Source of the DNA: an uncultured Prevotella sp.
GTDB lineage: Bacteria > Bacteroidota > Bacteroidia > Bacteroidales > Bacteroidaceae
Assembly (NCBI GenBank): GCA_958369755.1
Contig: CATXJC010000007.1
Coordinates: 1-52,252, forward strand
Direction: 5' to 3'
DNA: 52,252 bases
Below the pieces are notes generated by a model. The model was not told the origin of the DNA, made no database searches, and saw nothing but the letters and a program-made list of their open reading frames with translations. The position numbers were made by a program, and so were the translations under genes. This document shows positions 1 through 6,773 of this stretch, in pieces. Within the stretch, counting starts at the first letter, position 1, and every line of letters begins with the position of its first letter.

Positions 1-50
1 GACATTCAGAACCACAATCTGACGCTCTAACCAACTGAACTACGTCCACC
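1..50 (-). tRNA. tRNA-His (GTG), 5' part only
   Basis: The reverse complement starts GGTGGACGTAGTTCAGTTGG, which fits an acceptor arm and D-arm. It continues into an anticodon stem TCAGA/TCTGA closing the loop TTGTGGT, so the anticodon is GTG (histidine). The T-arm and 3' acceptor strand lie outside the left window edge. The extra 5' G is consistent with the G-1 typical of tRNA-His. A promoter of the Bacteroidetes type lies just upstream at 71-102. Confidence 0.9.
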
Positions 51-70
51 ATATTCTTGTTAAGCGGGTG

Positions 71-102
71 CAAAGGTACGAAAAAAAAATGGTTCTACCA
101 AA
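71..102 (-). promoter_or_regulatory. Promoter of tRNA-His, inside an inverted repeat
   Basis: On the minus strand TTTG (99-102) is followed after exactly 20 bp by TACCTTTG (71-78), the Bacteroidetes -33/-7 pattern, about 20 bp before the tRNA. The -7 box lies in one arm of an inverted repeat (about 72-117; arms AAAGGTACGAAAAAA and its complement). That repeat may also serve as the 3' hairpin for secG. Confidence 0.7.
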
Positions 103-128
103 TTTTTTCGTACCTTTTTTCTTATTTT

Positions 129-524
129 TTATTTTGCAGGGCTTGTTGGAACAACTGGAGCTGCCTTCTGGGCATCTGCACCAGCTGCAGGAACAGCCTT
201 CTGAGCACCTGCTGCTGCATCCTTGCTAGCACCTGGCATAGCAGGAAGAGCGGTCTGCTCCTGAGTGGCTCCCTCCAAAACACTGCTTTCGCCAGCTGCC
301 TGAGGGGCTACATAAGCACATGCCACGCTGATGACAACCAAGGCTGCAGCGAGGCCCCATGTTAATTTCTCAACAATGTCAGTGGTCTTGCGAACACCCA
401 TGATTGAGTTGGTTGAAGAGAAGTTACTTGCAAGTCCACCTCCCTTTGATTCCTGGATGAGCACGATGAAAATCATCAGGATAGCTACCAGGACGATTAA
501 TACTACTAATAATGTGTAAGCCAT
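129..524 (-). CDS. secG: Preprotein translocase subunit SecG
   Basis: SecG is the small inner-membrane subunit that assists SecA-driven protein export through SecYEG. The 131-residue product shows the family layout: transmembrane helix 1 (about residues 3-23), the conserved cytoplasmic motif ESKGGGLASNFS (25-36), and transmembrane helix 2 (about 55-74). The tail from residue 75 is rich in Ala, Pro and Lys; such an extension is common in Bacteroidetes and has no recognisable domain. It is the last gene of a minus-strand run, 36 bp after the TPR-type gene. SecA is encoded about 28 kb away in the same window. Confidence 0.95.
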   Translation of the reverse strand: MAYTLLVVLIVLVAILMIFIVLIQESKGGGLASNFSSTNSIMGVRKTTDIVEKLTWGLAAALVVISVACAYVAPQAAGESSVLEGATQEQTALPAMPGASKDAAAGAQKAVPAAGADAQKAAPVVPTSPAK

Positions 525-560
525 TTTTTAAAACTAGTTTTATTTATTTATTATTCTTCT

Positions 561-1340
561 TTATTTCTTCTTGCTGTTCAGCATCAGTTTCTCAAGGAAT
601 CTGAGCTGGTCAACATAATATCCGTTCTTGTCAGGATGCTGCTGATGCAGGCGGCTGATGATTTCGTAAGCCCTCTGATACTTGCCCTGCTTGATGTAGA
701 TGCGGGCGAGGGTTTCGGTGAATACACCGCTGTTTTCCTCTTCGCCATCCTTGCCGGAATCGGTCTGAAGTTCGGGAGTAAATTCTGGTTTGTAATCTTC
801 GTCCTGCTGGATTTTAGGCAGTTTGAAACCGCCATCCTCCATAAAGTCGTCGATGAGACTCATGGTGCGCGAAGTATCTTCTGGCTCCTGCTGGTCTTCG
901 GTCTCCATGAGATAAGCCACATAGTCTACAGCCGCGTCAGCAGGTGTAGGCTTACGTTTCTCCTTCTTCTCTTCTTCGTCTTCTTCCATAGGAATGGATC
1001 CCAGGAAGTGGTCGATGAGGTCGCTAGTACGGTCTCCGTGTTTTTCTGCTCCTATTCCTCTTACGCCTTGCTGCTTGTCGGATTCAGTCTCTTCAGGGGC
1101 GTTTTTTATCTGATAGTGGGCTGCCTCTACCATCTCGAAGATAATCTTACGGTCGGTGATGTAGATGGCTGCACGGCGCAGTTCTTCGTCGAAACTCGGG
1201 TCGTGGAGCAGGTACAGATTCTTCAACATCAGCAGGCGTGCCGTCTGATAATACGGATATAAGGCCAAGAGGGCGCGCAAGTCGTAGAGCGTCTCTCGGT
1301 TCATTTCCTCCGGGTGTTGTATCAATCTGCTTAATTCCAC
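561..1340 (-). CDS. TPR-type repeat protein, function unknown
   Basis: The 259-residue soluble protein has no signal peptide. The N-terminal part (about 1-90) is helical and resembles tetratricopeptide-like solenoids. The middle (about 115-135) is strongly acidic and basic low-complexity sequence (EEDEEEKKEKRK). The C-terminus (about 212-255) fits a TPR motif (YIKQGKYQRAYEIISRL). Proteins of this form are conserved upstream of secG in Bacteroidales, but I know of no assigned role. The gene lies between an LptE-like gene and secG, which suggests an envelope or secretion-related scaffold. That role is inferred from position only. Confidence 0.8.
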   Translation of the reverse strand: MELSRLIQHPEEMNRETLYDLRALLALYPYYQTARLLMLKNLYLLHDPSFDEELRRAAIYITDRKIIFEMVEAAHYQIKNAPEETESDKQQGVRGIGAEKHGDRTSDLIDHFLGSIPMEEDEEEKKEKRKPTPADAAVDYVAYLMETEDQQEPEDTSRTMSLIDDFMEDGGFKLPKIQQDEDYKPEFTPELQTDSGKDGEEENSGVFTETLARIYIKQGKYQRAYEIISRLHQQHPDKNGYYVDQLRFLEKLMLNSKKK

Positions 1341-1366
1341 GATATTTTTACTTTACTTTATTTTAC

Positions 1367-1411
1367 TTTGAACTTTGAACTTTGAACATTGAACATTGAG
1401 TTTTGAACTTT
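1367..1411. repeat. 7-bp tandem repeat (TTTGAAC)n in the TPR-gene leader
   Basis: The 126-bp gap between the LptE-like gene and the TPR gene contains about six imperfect copies of TTTGAAC/ATTGAAC. A second 7-bp-like run (TTCACTC variants, about 1434-1460) follows. Slippage here would change the spacing between the genes but not a reading frame. Confidence 0.7.
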
Positions 1412-1466
1412 ATGATTAGTAAAGCCGTTGAATTCTTCACTCTTCACTTTTCGTTCTTCACTTACT

Positions 1467-1988
1467 TTACCAGTTAGCTACCGTAGCGTTGAATATCTGG
1501 TCTACCAGGTCTTTGATAATCTGGGTTACCAGTTCTTCCTGCACCGAGGCAAGGCTCTGAGTGGTGTCGTAGGTCTTGGCAGATGTAAACTGCTTTTCAA
1601 AGTCCTCGGCATGGTTCTTGGTGTTGGTGAAACGTACGTTTACGGTGATACTGAGCTCGGTCTGTGCTGAGTATCCCTCAGAACTAACCGACTTGTTGCG
1701 CTGAGAATATTGGGTGATTTCGCCCTCTATCTTCAGGTCTCCGTTGCGTGACACCTGTATGAGCTGGGTGTTGCTGGCAAACTTATCCTTGAGTTCGTTG
1801 TTGAACATCGGACCCATCGGACCCCACACATACGAACTTCTGATAGGGAAGTCGGCTATCTGTATGGTCTTGGTTTTGGTGTAGTCGATGCTGGCACCGT
1901 TGAACTTGTAGCTCACGGAGCATGCTGCCATGACCGCCACCATCAGTGTGACTCCTATTATATATAGGTACGCGCGTATATGCTTCAT
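1467..1988 (-). CDS. lptE: LptE-family LPS-assembly lipoprotein
   Basis: The 173-residue product has an N-terminal signal with a lipobox-like end (about residues 14-22, VTLMVAVMAAC), so Cys22 would be acylated and the protein anchored in the outer membrane. The body (YKFNGASIDYTKTKTIQIADF, with a later helix ending in a VDQIFNAT-like segment) fits Bacteroidetes LptE. LptE plugs the LptD barrel that inserts lipopolysaccharide. The start codon overlaps the end of the sigma-54 activator gene by 4 bp (ATGA), so the two are probably translated together. LptC is encoded elsewhere in the window (35.4 kb). I cannot exclude another DUF-type lipoprotein, but LptE is the best fit. Confidence 0.8.
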   Translation of the reverse strand: MKHIRAYLYIIGVTLMVAVMAACSVSYKFNGASIDYTKTKTIQIADFPIRSSYVWGPMGPMFNNELKDKFASNTQLIQVSRNGDLKIEGEITQYSQRNKSVSSEGYSAQTELSITVNVRFTNTKNHAEDFEKQFTSAKTYDTTQSLASVQEELVTQIIKDLVDQIFNATVANW

Positions 1989-3349
1989 AACTTATATTTG
2001 TTAATCTTTCTGTACAGAGTTCTGTCGGAGATTCCCAGTTCTTCTGCCGCTTTCTTGCGGTTTCCGTTGTTTCTCTCCAATGCCTTTTCTATCATCTGCT
2101 TGCTAAGGTCGCTGAGGTTCAGATTCTCGTTTTCTTCCTTGATCTCCTCAATCTCAGCATCCTCGGCTTCGGGTTTGTAAGTGCCCCTAATGCCTCCTGT
2201 AGCTATTTCCTGACGGATGTGTTGTAGCTCGTCGAGATCGGTAATCGGAGGTACGGAAGTAACCGGAGAAACCGATGGAACGGATGATACGGACGGAACC
2301 GGAGAAACCGATGAAACCGGAGATACGGATGATACTGGAGCTACCTGGGTATTCGGCTGAACCGGAGAAACATATCCGCCTGTACCGCCCAACTGGCGTG
2401 CCTCATCGAGTTGCTTGCGCAGGCTGTTCATCTCTCGTCTCAGGTCGCTCACGTTGCCCCTCAGTTCGTAGAGAATCTTGTATAGCAGTTCGCGCTCGCT
2501 GGCGTAGCTATGGTCGTCCTTGCCATCCTTCTGTATGGTGGCGAGCTGTGTAGACTCCTCATCTCTCGGAATAAACTGGGTGAGGGTCTGTGCATCGATT
2601 TCTCTTTCTCGGCTCAGCACTGACATCTGTTCGGTAATGTTCTTGAGCTGTCTCACATTTCCCGGCCACTTGTATTTCAGCATGATCTGCTTGGCCTCAT
2701 CTGAGAGTGAAATCTTAGGCAGACGGTATTTTTCGGCCATCTGCATGGCGAAGAGGCGGAAGAGCAGGAGAATGTCGTCGCCACGCTCTCTCAATGCAGG
2801 CATCTGTATCGGGATGGTGTTGAGGCGGTAGTAGAGGTCCTCGCGAAAGCGGCCTTCACTCACAGCCTTGCGCATGTTTACGTTGGTGGCTGCCACGATG
2901 CGAACATCCGTTTTCCTTATCTCAGTTCCACCCACGCGGATGTATTCTCCCGTTTCGAGCACGCGCAGCAGTCTTGCCTGCGTCTGTATCGGGAGTTCGC
3001 CCACCTCGTCGAGGAAGATGGTACCCTTGTTGGCAATACCGAAGTATCCTTCGCTTTCGCCTATGGCTCCAGTGAAGGAACCCTTCTCATGTCCGAAGAG
3101 TTCGCTGTCAATGGTTCCCTCCGGAATGCTTCCACAGTTGATGGCGAAATATTTCTCTCTGCGGCGTGGCGAATTGTCGTGAATCACCCTTGGAATGATT
3201 TCCTTACCCACACCGCTCTCGCCGATGATGAGCACGGAGAGATCGGTCGGCGCTACCTGTAGGGCTACGTCGAGCGCATGGTTCAATCCGTCGCTGTTAC
3301 CGACGATATTGTAGCGTTGTTTTATCTTTTGTAGTTCGGAAGTATCCAT
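1985..3349 (-). CDS. Sigma-54-interacting transcriptional activator
   Basis: This 454-residue bacterial enhancer-binding protein would remodel RNA polymerase with sigma-54. It begins almost at once with the AAA+ domain: Walker A GESGVGKE (43-50), sigma-54 contact loop GSFTGA (90-95, Ser in place of the usual Ala), and Walker B IFLDE (111-115). A Fis-type helix-turn-helix lies at about 419-454. No receiver, PAS or GAF domain precedes the AAA+ domain, so its signal input is unclear. A 43-residue Pro/Ser/Val linker (329-371) joins the parts. A -7 box 8 bp before the ATG suggests a very short leader. It overlaps lptE by 4 bp, suggesting envelope-linked control. Confidence 0.9.
   Translation of the reverse strand: MDTSELQKIKQRYNIVGNSDGLNHALDVALQVAPTDLSVLIIGESGVGKEIIPRVIHDNSPRRREKYFAINCGSIPEGTIDSELFGHEKGSFTGAIGESEGYFGIANKGTIFLDEVGELPIQTQARLLRVLETGEYIRVGGTEIRKTDVRIVAATNVNMRKAVSEGRFREDLYYRLNTIPIQMPALRERGDDILLLFRLFAMQMAEKYRLPKISLSDEAKQIMLKYKWPGNVRQLKNITEQMSVLSREREIDAQTLTQFIPRDEESTQLATIQKDGKDDHSYASERELLYKILYELRGNVSDLRREMNSLRKQLDEARQLGGTGGYVSPVQPNTQVAPVSSVSPVSSVSPVPSVSSVPSVSPVTSVPPITDLDELQHIRQEIATGGIRGTYKPEAEDAEIEEIKEENENLNLSDLSKQMIEKALERNNGNRKKAAEELGISDRTLYRKINKYKL
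2237..2365 (-). repeat. In-frame PVSSV-type low-complexity repeat
   Basis: The DNA encoding residues 329-371 of the sigma-54 activator is built from near-repeats of a short unit encoding SVSPV or SVPSV pentapeptides. It forms a flexible linker between the AAA+ and DNA-binding domains and is a likely site of length variation between strains. Confidence 0.75.
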
Positions 3350-3357
3350 TTAGCTGC

Positions 3358-3365
3358 CAAAATTA
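3358..3365 (-). promoter_or_regulatory. -7 box of the sigma-54 activator gene
   Basis: The minus strand reads TAATTTTG at 3365-3358, only 8 bp before the ATG at 3349. No clear TTTG lies 20 bp upstream, so this is a moderate call. If used, the mRNA leader would be almost absent. Confidence 0.5.
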
Positions 3366-3411
3366 CTCATTTTTTCTGAATTATCTGCATTTTTTTTTAA
3401 TTTTAACGTTC

Positions 3412-3467
3412 GGGAGGTCTGATTACAGGGCAGATTTGCCTTTTTTGCGTCATCTGCCCTCCCGAAT
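3412..3467 (-). terminator. Hairpin downstream of pdxA
   Basis: The 3350-3510 gap carries nested inverted repeats: CGGGAG pairs with CTCCCG, and inside it GGGCAGAT pairs with ATCTGCCC. No clear T-run follows on the minus strand, so termination of pdxA transcripts is plausible but unproven. Confidence 0.4.
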
Positions 3468-3510
3468 CTTTCTTTATTCCGCTTTTTCTCGGGAATAGGG
3501 AATCTTTCTC

Positions 3511-4608
3511 TTATCCCTTTTTCTTAGGGATGGAGAATCTTACCTTCTCGCTCTCGTCACGCTTCTCGTGGTAGAGTTTAGGCAGTGGATTCTCGTAGGC
3601 CTCATCATAGTCTTCGCGGTTGCAGAAGGCATCCAGCGCCAAGTAGATGGCGTGGCGGAAGGAGAGTGCATCGGCTTCGTTGCAGCCCGTGATGCTGTAG
3701 CTAGGAGTGGTGTTGGCGGCGGTGTGCACGAGTGGCAGACCGGCAGTAAAGAGTACGCCATCCTCGGTGTAGAGAGAATGGAACGGGGTAGTAGCCTGAT
3801 CATGATACATGGCCATGATGCCGTCGAACTCTACGAAATGGCCGTTGCCGAAGAACTCGTCAGCAGGGTAAGGACCAAAAGCTTGTATTTTCTGCTCGGC
3901 AAGCTGGTCAATGGCTGGGATGATGATGCTGGCTTCCTCTGGTCCGCAGCTCTCCTCACCGTTGTTGCTAGGATTCAGGGCGAGCACGGCGATGCGCGGG
4001 TTGGTAATCATGAAGTCTCGCTTCAGTGATGTGTGCATCTGCTTCACCTTCTCGATGATGAGCTCCTGGGTGATAGCTGCCGGCACGTCCTTGAGCGGAG
4101 TCTTTCCGGTTACGGATGCGATGCGAAGGTCGCCGCCGCAGAGGATGGAAAGGCCCTTGGCACCTTCGCCCAGGCAAGTTTCAATGTATTCCTTGTGGCC
4201 CTTGAACTGGAAGCCCTCAAATTGTGCGTTCTGGTTGTTTACCGGTGCGGTAACGAGCACGTCGAAGAGCTCGTCGCGGTAGTCGGTCATGGCTCGGTCA
4301 AGTGCCTTGATGGCTGCCGTACCCGATTCCTGAGTAGGCATGCCCATGTCAACCTTTACCTCCTCGTCTACGGCTGGCAGGAGGTTGATTCTTCCGTCTT
4401 CAGCATCTTCTGCTTTCTGGATGATGGAGAACTGGGCAGGCAGATTCATCGCCTTGCGGTAATAAGCTGCCACTTTAGGCGAACCGTAGATGATAGGGGT
4501 ACAATACTCCAACATCTCTGGCTCACTGAATGCCTTAAAAATGAGTTCGTATCCGATACCGTTGGTATCTCCGTGAGTGATGGCCACTCTAATCTTTTTG
4601 CTGTCCAT
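3511..4608 (-). CDS. pdxA: 4-hydroxythreonine-4-phosphate dehydrogenase PdxA
   Basis: PdxA oxidises 4-phosphohydroxy-L-threonine with NAD in the DXP-dependent pathway to pyridoxal 5'-phosphate. The 365-residue product matches the family throughout: ITHGDTNGIGYE (about 10-21), GHKEYIE (about 138-144) with a metal-ligand histidine, LNPSNNGEE (about 212-220), and MYHDQATTPFHSL (about 267-279), which carries another metal and substrate histidine. It is slightly longer than the 330-residue enterobacterial enzyme because of a charged C-terminal tail. It lies 8 bp after the DUF4837 gene and is probably transcribed with rlmN. Confidence 0.95.
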   Translation of the reverse strand: MDSKKIRVAITHGDTNGIGYELIFKAFSEPEMLEYCTPIIYGSPKVAAYYRKAMNLPAQFSIIQKAEDAEDGRINLLPAVDEEVKVDMGMPTQESGTAAIKALDRAMTDYRDELFDVLVTAPVNNQNAQFEGFQFKGHKEYIETCLGEGAKGLSILCGGDLRIASVTGKTPLKDVPAAITQELIIEKVKQMHTSLKRDFMITNPRIAVLALNPSNNGEESCGPEEASIIIPAIDQLAEQKIQAFGPYPADEFFGNGHFVEFDGIMAMYHDQATTPFHSLYTEDGVLFTAGLPLVHTAANTTPSYSITGCNEADALSFRHAIYLALDAFCNREDYDEAYENPLPKLYHEKRDESEKVRFSIPKKKG

Positions 4609-4616
4609 TTATCGTT

Positions 4617-5552
4617 TTATTTTATAGTAGAAATCGCAGCTTCTAGCTGCTTGATTAATATTTTCTTTTTCATTTCGGGCGCATAGACGAAGCCGATGAT
4701 GATGATTTCATCCCCCGTTTTTCTCAGGCGGATGCGTCTCATCACGTAGGGGCCTCCCATGGCGTCGCCCTTCATCTCCCAGAGTCCTTTTTCAGAAAGG
4801 ACCGGGATTATCATGTACATGCTGTCGGTTTCGCCGGGCATGTTTGTGCGGAGCATGCTGTCAATCTGCTGCTTCTCTTGAGCAGGAAAAGCATCAGAAT
4901 TGGCTTTCCCTCTTCGTTCTTCCCTCTTCACTTTCATGAGGATGAGGTTCTTCATGCCCGAACTGGCGTTGTTTGAAATCCAGATGAAGTTCCCGGCCTT
5001 CTTGCTTGCCTGCATTTCGGCAGGGATGTTCATGCTGATGCCGAAGTTCTTCTTTATCAGCTGCTGCATCTCGCGGTTCTGCTTGCTCGGGTTGGTGGAG
5101 ATGATGGTGGCGAGGTGCTCCAGTTCAGTCTCATCTACGAGCTGGCGCAGTTTCTCGGGGTTGAGTTTCTCTCTGAGTTGCTGCAGCGAGCGGGCAGAGA
5201 TACGGATGACGGTCTGCGGTGAAGCATTCTCGTTGCGGCTCAGCCTGACTGAGAATTCCGCTGCCGGGATGTTCACTACGATGCGAGTTCTTACGAGCAG
5301 GTAGCTGCCGTGGATCTTGCCCTTCTTAACCTGGATGAGCTGGCAGAGCGGTTCGGGTTGGGGCAGGGCAGGCACCTCTTCCGTCAGTATCTTCGTAACG
5401 ATGCTGTCGGTATCTCCCTCGAGCACCATCTCGTAAGGCTGTCCTGTGCTCTTGGGCAGTTTTCTGTTTCTTCCTCCTCCTGGGCTGCAACTTGCCAGAA
5501 AAAGGAACAAAAGACAGCCGGCAAGTAGGATCTTTAAAGATTCTCTAACCAT
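4617..5552 (-). CDS. DUF4837 family lipoprotein
   Basis: The 311-residue protein opens with a lipoprotein signal (LAGCLLFLFLASC, Cys22), so it is expected to be membrane-anchored in the periplasm. The body (FGISMNIPAEMQASKKAGNF, WISNN, DAMGGPYVMRRIRL) resembles Bacteroidetes DUF4837, for which I know of no biochemical role. It is 17 bp downstream of rlmN and 8 bp upstream of pdxA, so the three genes look like one transcription unit, although no shared pathway is obvious. Confidence 0.85.
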   Translation of the reverse strand: MVRESLKILLAGCLLFLFLASCSPGGGRNRKLPKSTGQPYEMVLEGDTDSIVTKILTEEVPALPQPEPLCQLIQVKKGKIHGSYLLVRTRIVVNIPAAEFSVRLSRNENASPQTVIRISARSLQQLREKLNPEKLRQLVDETELEHLATIISTNPSKQNREMQQLIKKNFGISMNIPAEMQASKKAGNFIWISNNASSGMKNLILMKVKREERRGKANSDAFPAQEKQQIDSMLRTNMPGETDSMYMIIPVLSEKGLWEMKGDAMGGPYVMRRIRLRKTGDEIIIIGFVYAPEMKKKILIKQLEAAISTIK

Positions 5553-5569
5553 TTCTCCCCCACCTTTCC

Positions 5570-6637
5570 TTACTTATTCATCTTCTCTTCATCCTCGTGC
5601 TCACGGATTTCTCCGATTTTCTTCGAGGTGCTGAGCAGACCGCAGGCAGCGTAGATGTCCTGGCCGCGGCTGGCACGGATGGTGGTGAAGACACCATGCT
5701 GGGTGAGGTAATCACGGAACTGCTCCATCTTCTCATCATCCACACCTTGCAGAGGAATGTCTGGAATTTGGTGGAAACGAATCAGATTGAAGCGGCAGTC
5801 AAGTCCCTTCACCAGCTTGATGATGGCCTTGGCATGCTGCATACTGTCGTTTACGCCCTTAAAGACGATGTATTCGAAACTCAGGCGGCGTTGATGAGAG
5901 AAATCATAGTTCCTCAGCAGTTCTACTACCTGCTCAATGCCCATGCCCCTTTCGGCAGGCATCAGTTCTGCGCGCTCAGAAGGGATAGGGTCGTGCATGC
6001 TGATGGCCACATGGCAGTCGCTCTCTTCCAGAAACCGCTTCAGCTTGTTCTTCACGCCCACCGAACTTACCGTGATGCGCTTCGGGCTCCATGCCCAGCC
6101 GTAGTCGGCGGTGAGAATCTCTGTGGCGCGCAGCACATTGTCGAGATTATCCATCGGCTCGCCCTGACCCATGAACACGATGTTGGTAAGCTTGTCCACC
6201 TCCGGCAGCGAGTAAATCTGGTTCAGAATGTCGCCTGCAGGCAAGCTGCCCTCAAACCCCTGCTTGCCGGTCTGGCAGAACAGGCAGTTCATCTTGCATC
6301 CCACCTGCGAAGAAACGCACAGCGTGGCGCGGTCTTTGTCGGGGATGTAAACCGTCTCGACAAATTTGCCGCTTCGGGTAGGGAAGAGGTACTTGATGGT
6401 ACCATCCACCGAATGTTGCGCATCGGAATATCCGAAGCATCCTATTTCGTATTCGGCAGCGAGTTTGGCACGGTTCGCCTTCGAGATGTTGGTCATCTCA
6501 TCAATGCTCTTCACATGCTGCTCATAGAGCCACTTCGCCATCTGCCCACCGGTGAAGGCGGGCATGCCTAAGTCCTTTGCTACCTGCTTCAATTCGGCAA
6601 GTGTAAGGCCCAAAAGATATTTTTTTTCATTATTCAT
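5570..6637 (-). CDS. rlmN: Dual-specificity 23S rRNA/tRNA adenine-C2 methyltransferase RlmN
   Basis: RlmN is a radical-SAM enzyme that methylates C2 of A2503 in 23S rRNA and A37 in some tRNAs. The 355-residue protein carries the [4Fe-4S]-binding CKMNCLFC motif (C114, C118, C121), the following QTGKQGFEG and NIVFMGQGEPMDN segments, and a C-terminal catalytic cysteine in YAACGLLS (about C332). The start is supported by a -7 box (TATCTTTG) only 4 bp before the ATG, which implies a leaderless transcript. The gene is divergent from the GT/DUF4922/SpoIID gene. Confidence 0.96.
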   Translation of the reverse strand: MNNEKKYLLGLTLAELKQVAKDLGMPAFTGGQMAKWLYEQHVKSIDEMTNISKANRAKLAAEYEIGCFGYSDAQHSVDGTIKYLFPTRSGKFVETVYIPDKDRATLCVSSQVGCKMNCLFCQTGKQGFEGSLPAGDILNQIYSLPEVDKLTNIVFMGQGEPMDNLDNVLRATEILTADYGWAWSPKRITVSSVGVKNKLKRFLEESDCHVAISMHDPIPSERAELMPAERGMGIEQVVELLRNYDFSHQRRLSFEYIVFKGVNDSMQHAKAIIKLVKGLDCRFNLIRFHQIPDIPLQGVDDEKMEQFRDYLTQHGVFTTIRASRGQDIYAACGLLSTSKKIGEIREHEDEEKMNK

Positions 6638-6641
6638 ACTG

Positions 6642-6679
6642 CAAAGATAGTGTTTTTTGCCGAAAAATTAGTATCTTTG
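6642..6679. promoter_or_regulatory. Divergent promoters for rlmN and the GT/SpoIID gene
   Basis: Two -7 boxes sit 22 bp apart and point away from each other: TATCTTTG on the minus strand (6649-6642) for rlmN, and TATCTTTG on the plus strand (6672-6679) for the gene at 6774. Neither has a convincing TTTG at -33. The plus leader holds a short hairpin (AGCCC...GGGCT, about 6729-6747). Confidence 0.6.
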
Positions 6680-6773
6680 CCACATATTTTAATATAATAA
6701 GATAAAATAAAGATAAAAAACACAGATTTAGCCCCCCGAAAAGGGCTGAAGTGAACAAAAATAACGTAAGAAA

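Noticed and set aside
5597..6571. Plus-strand frame of 324 residues opposite rlmN
   Set aside because: It mirrors the rlmN codons; RlmN motifs are intact on the minus strand.
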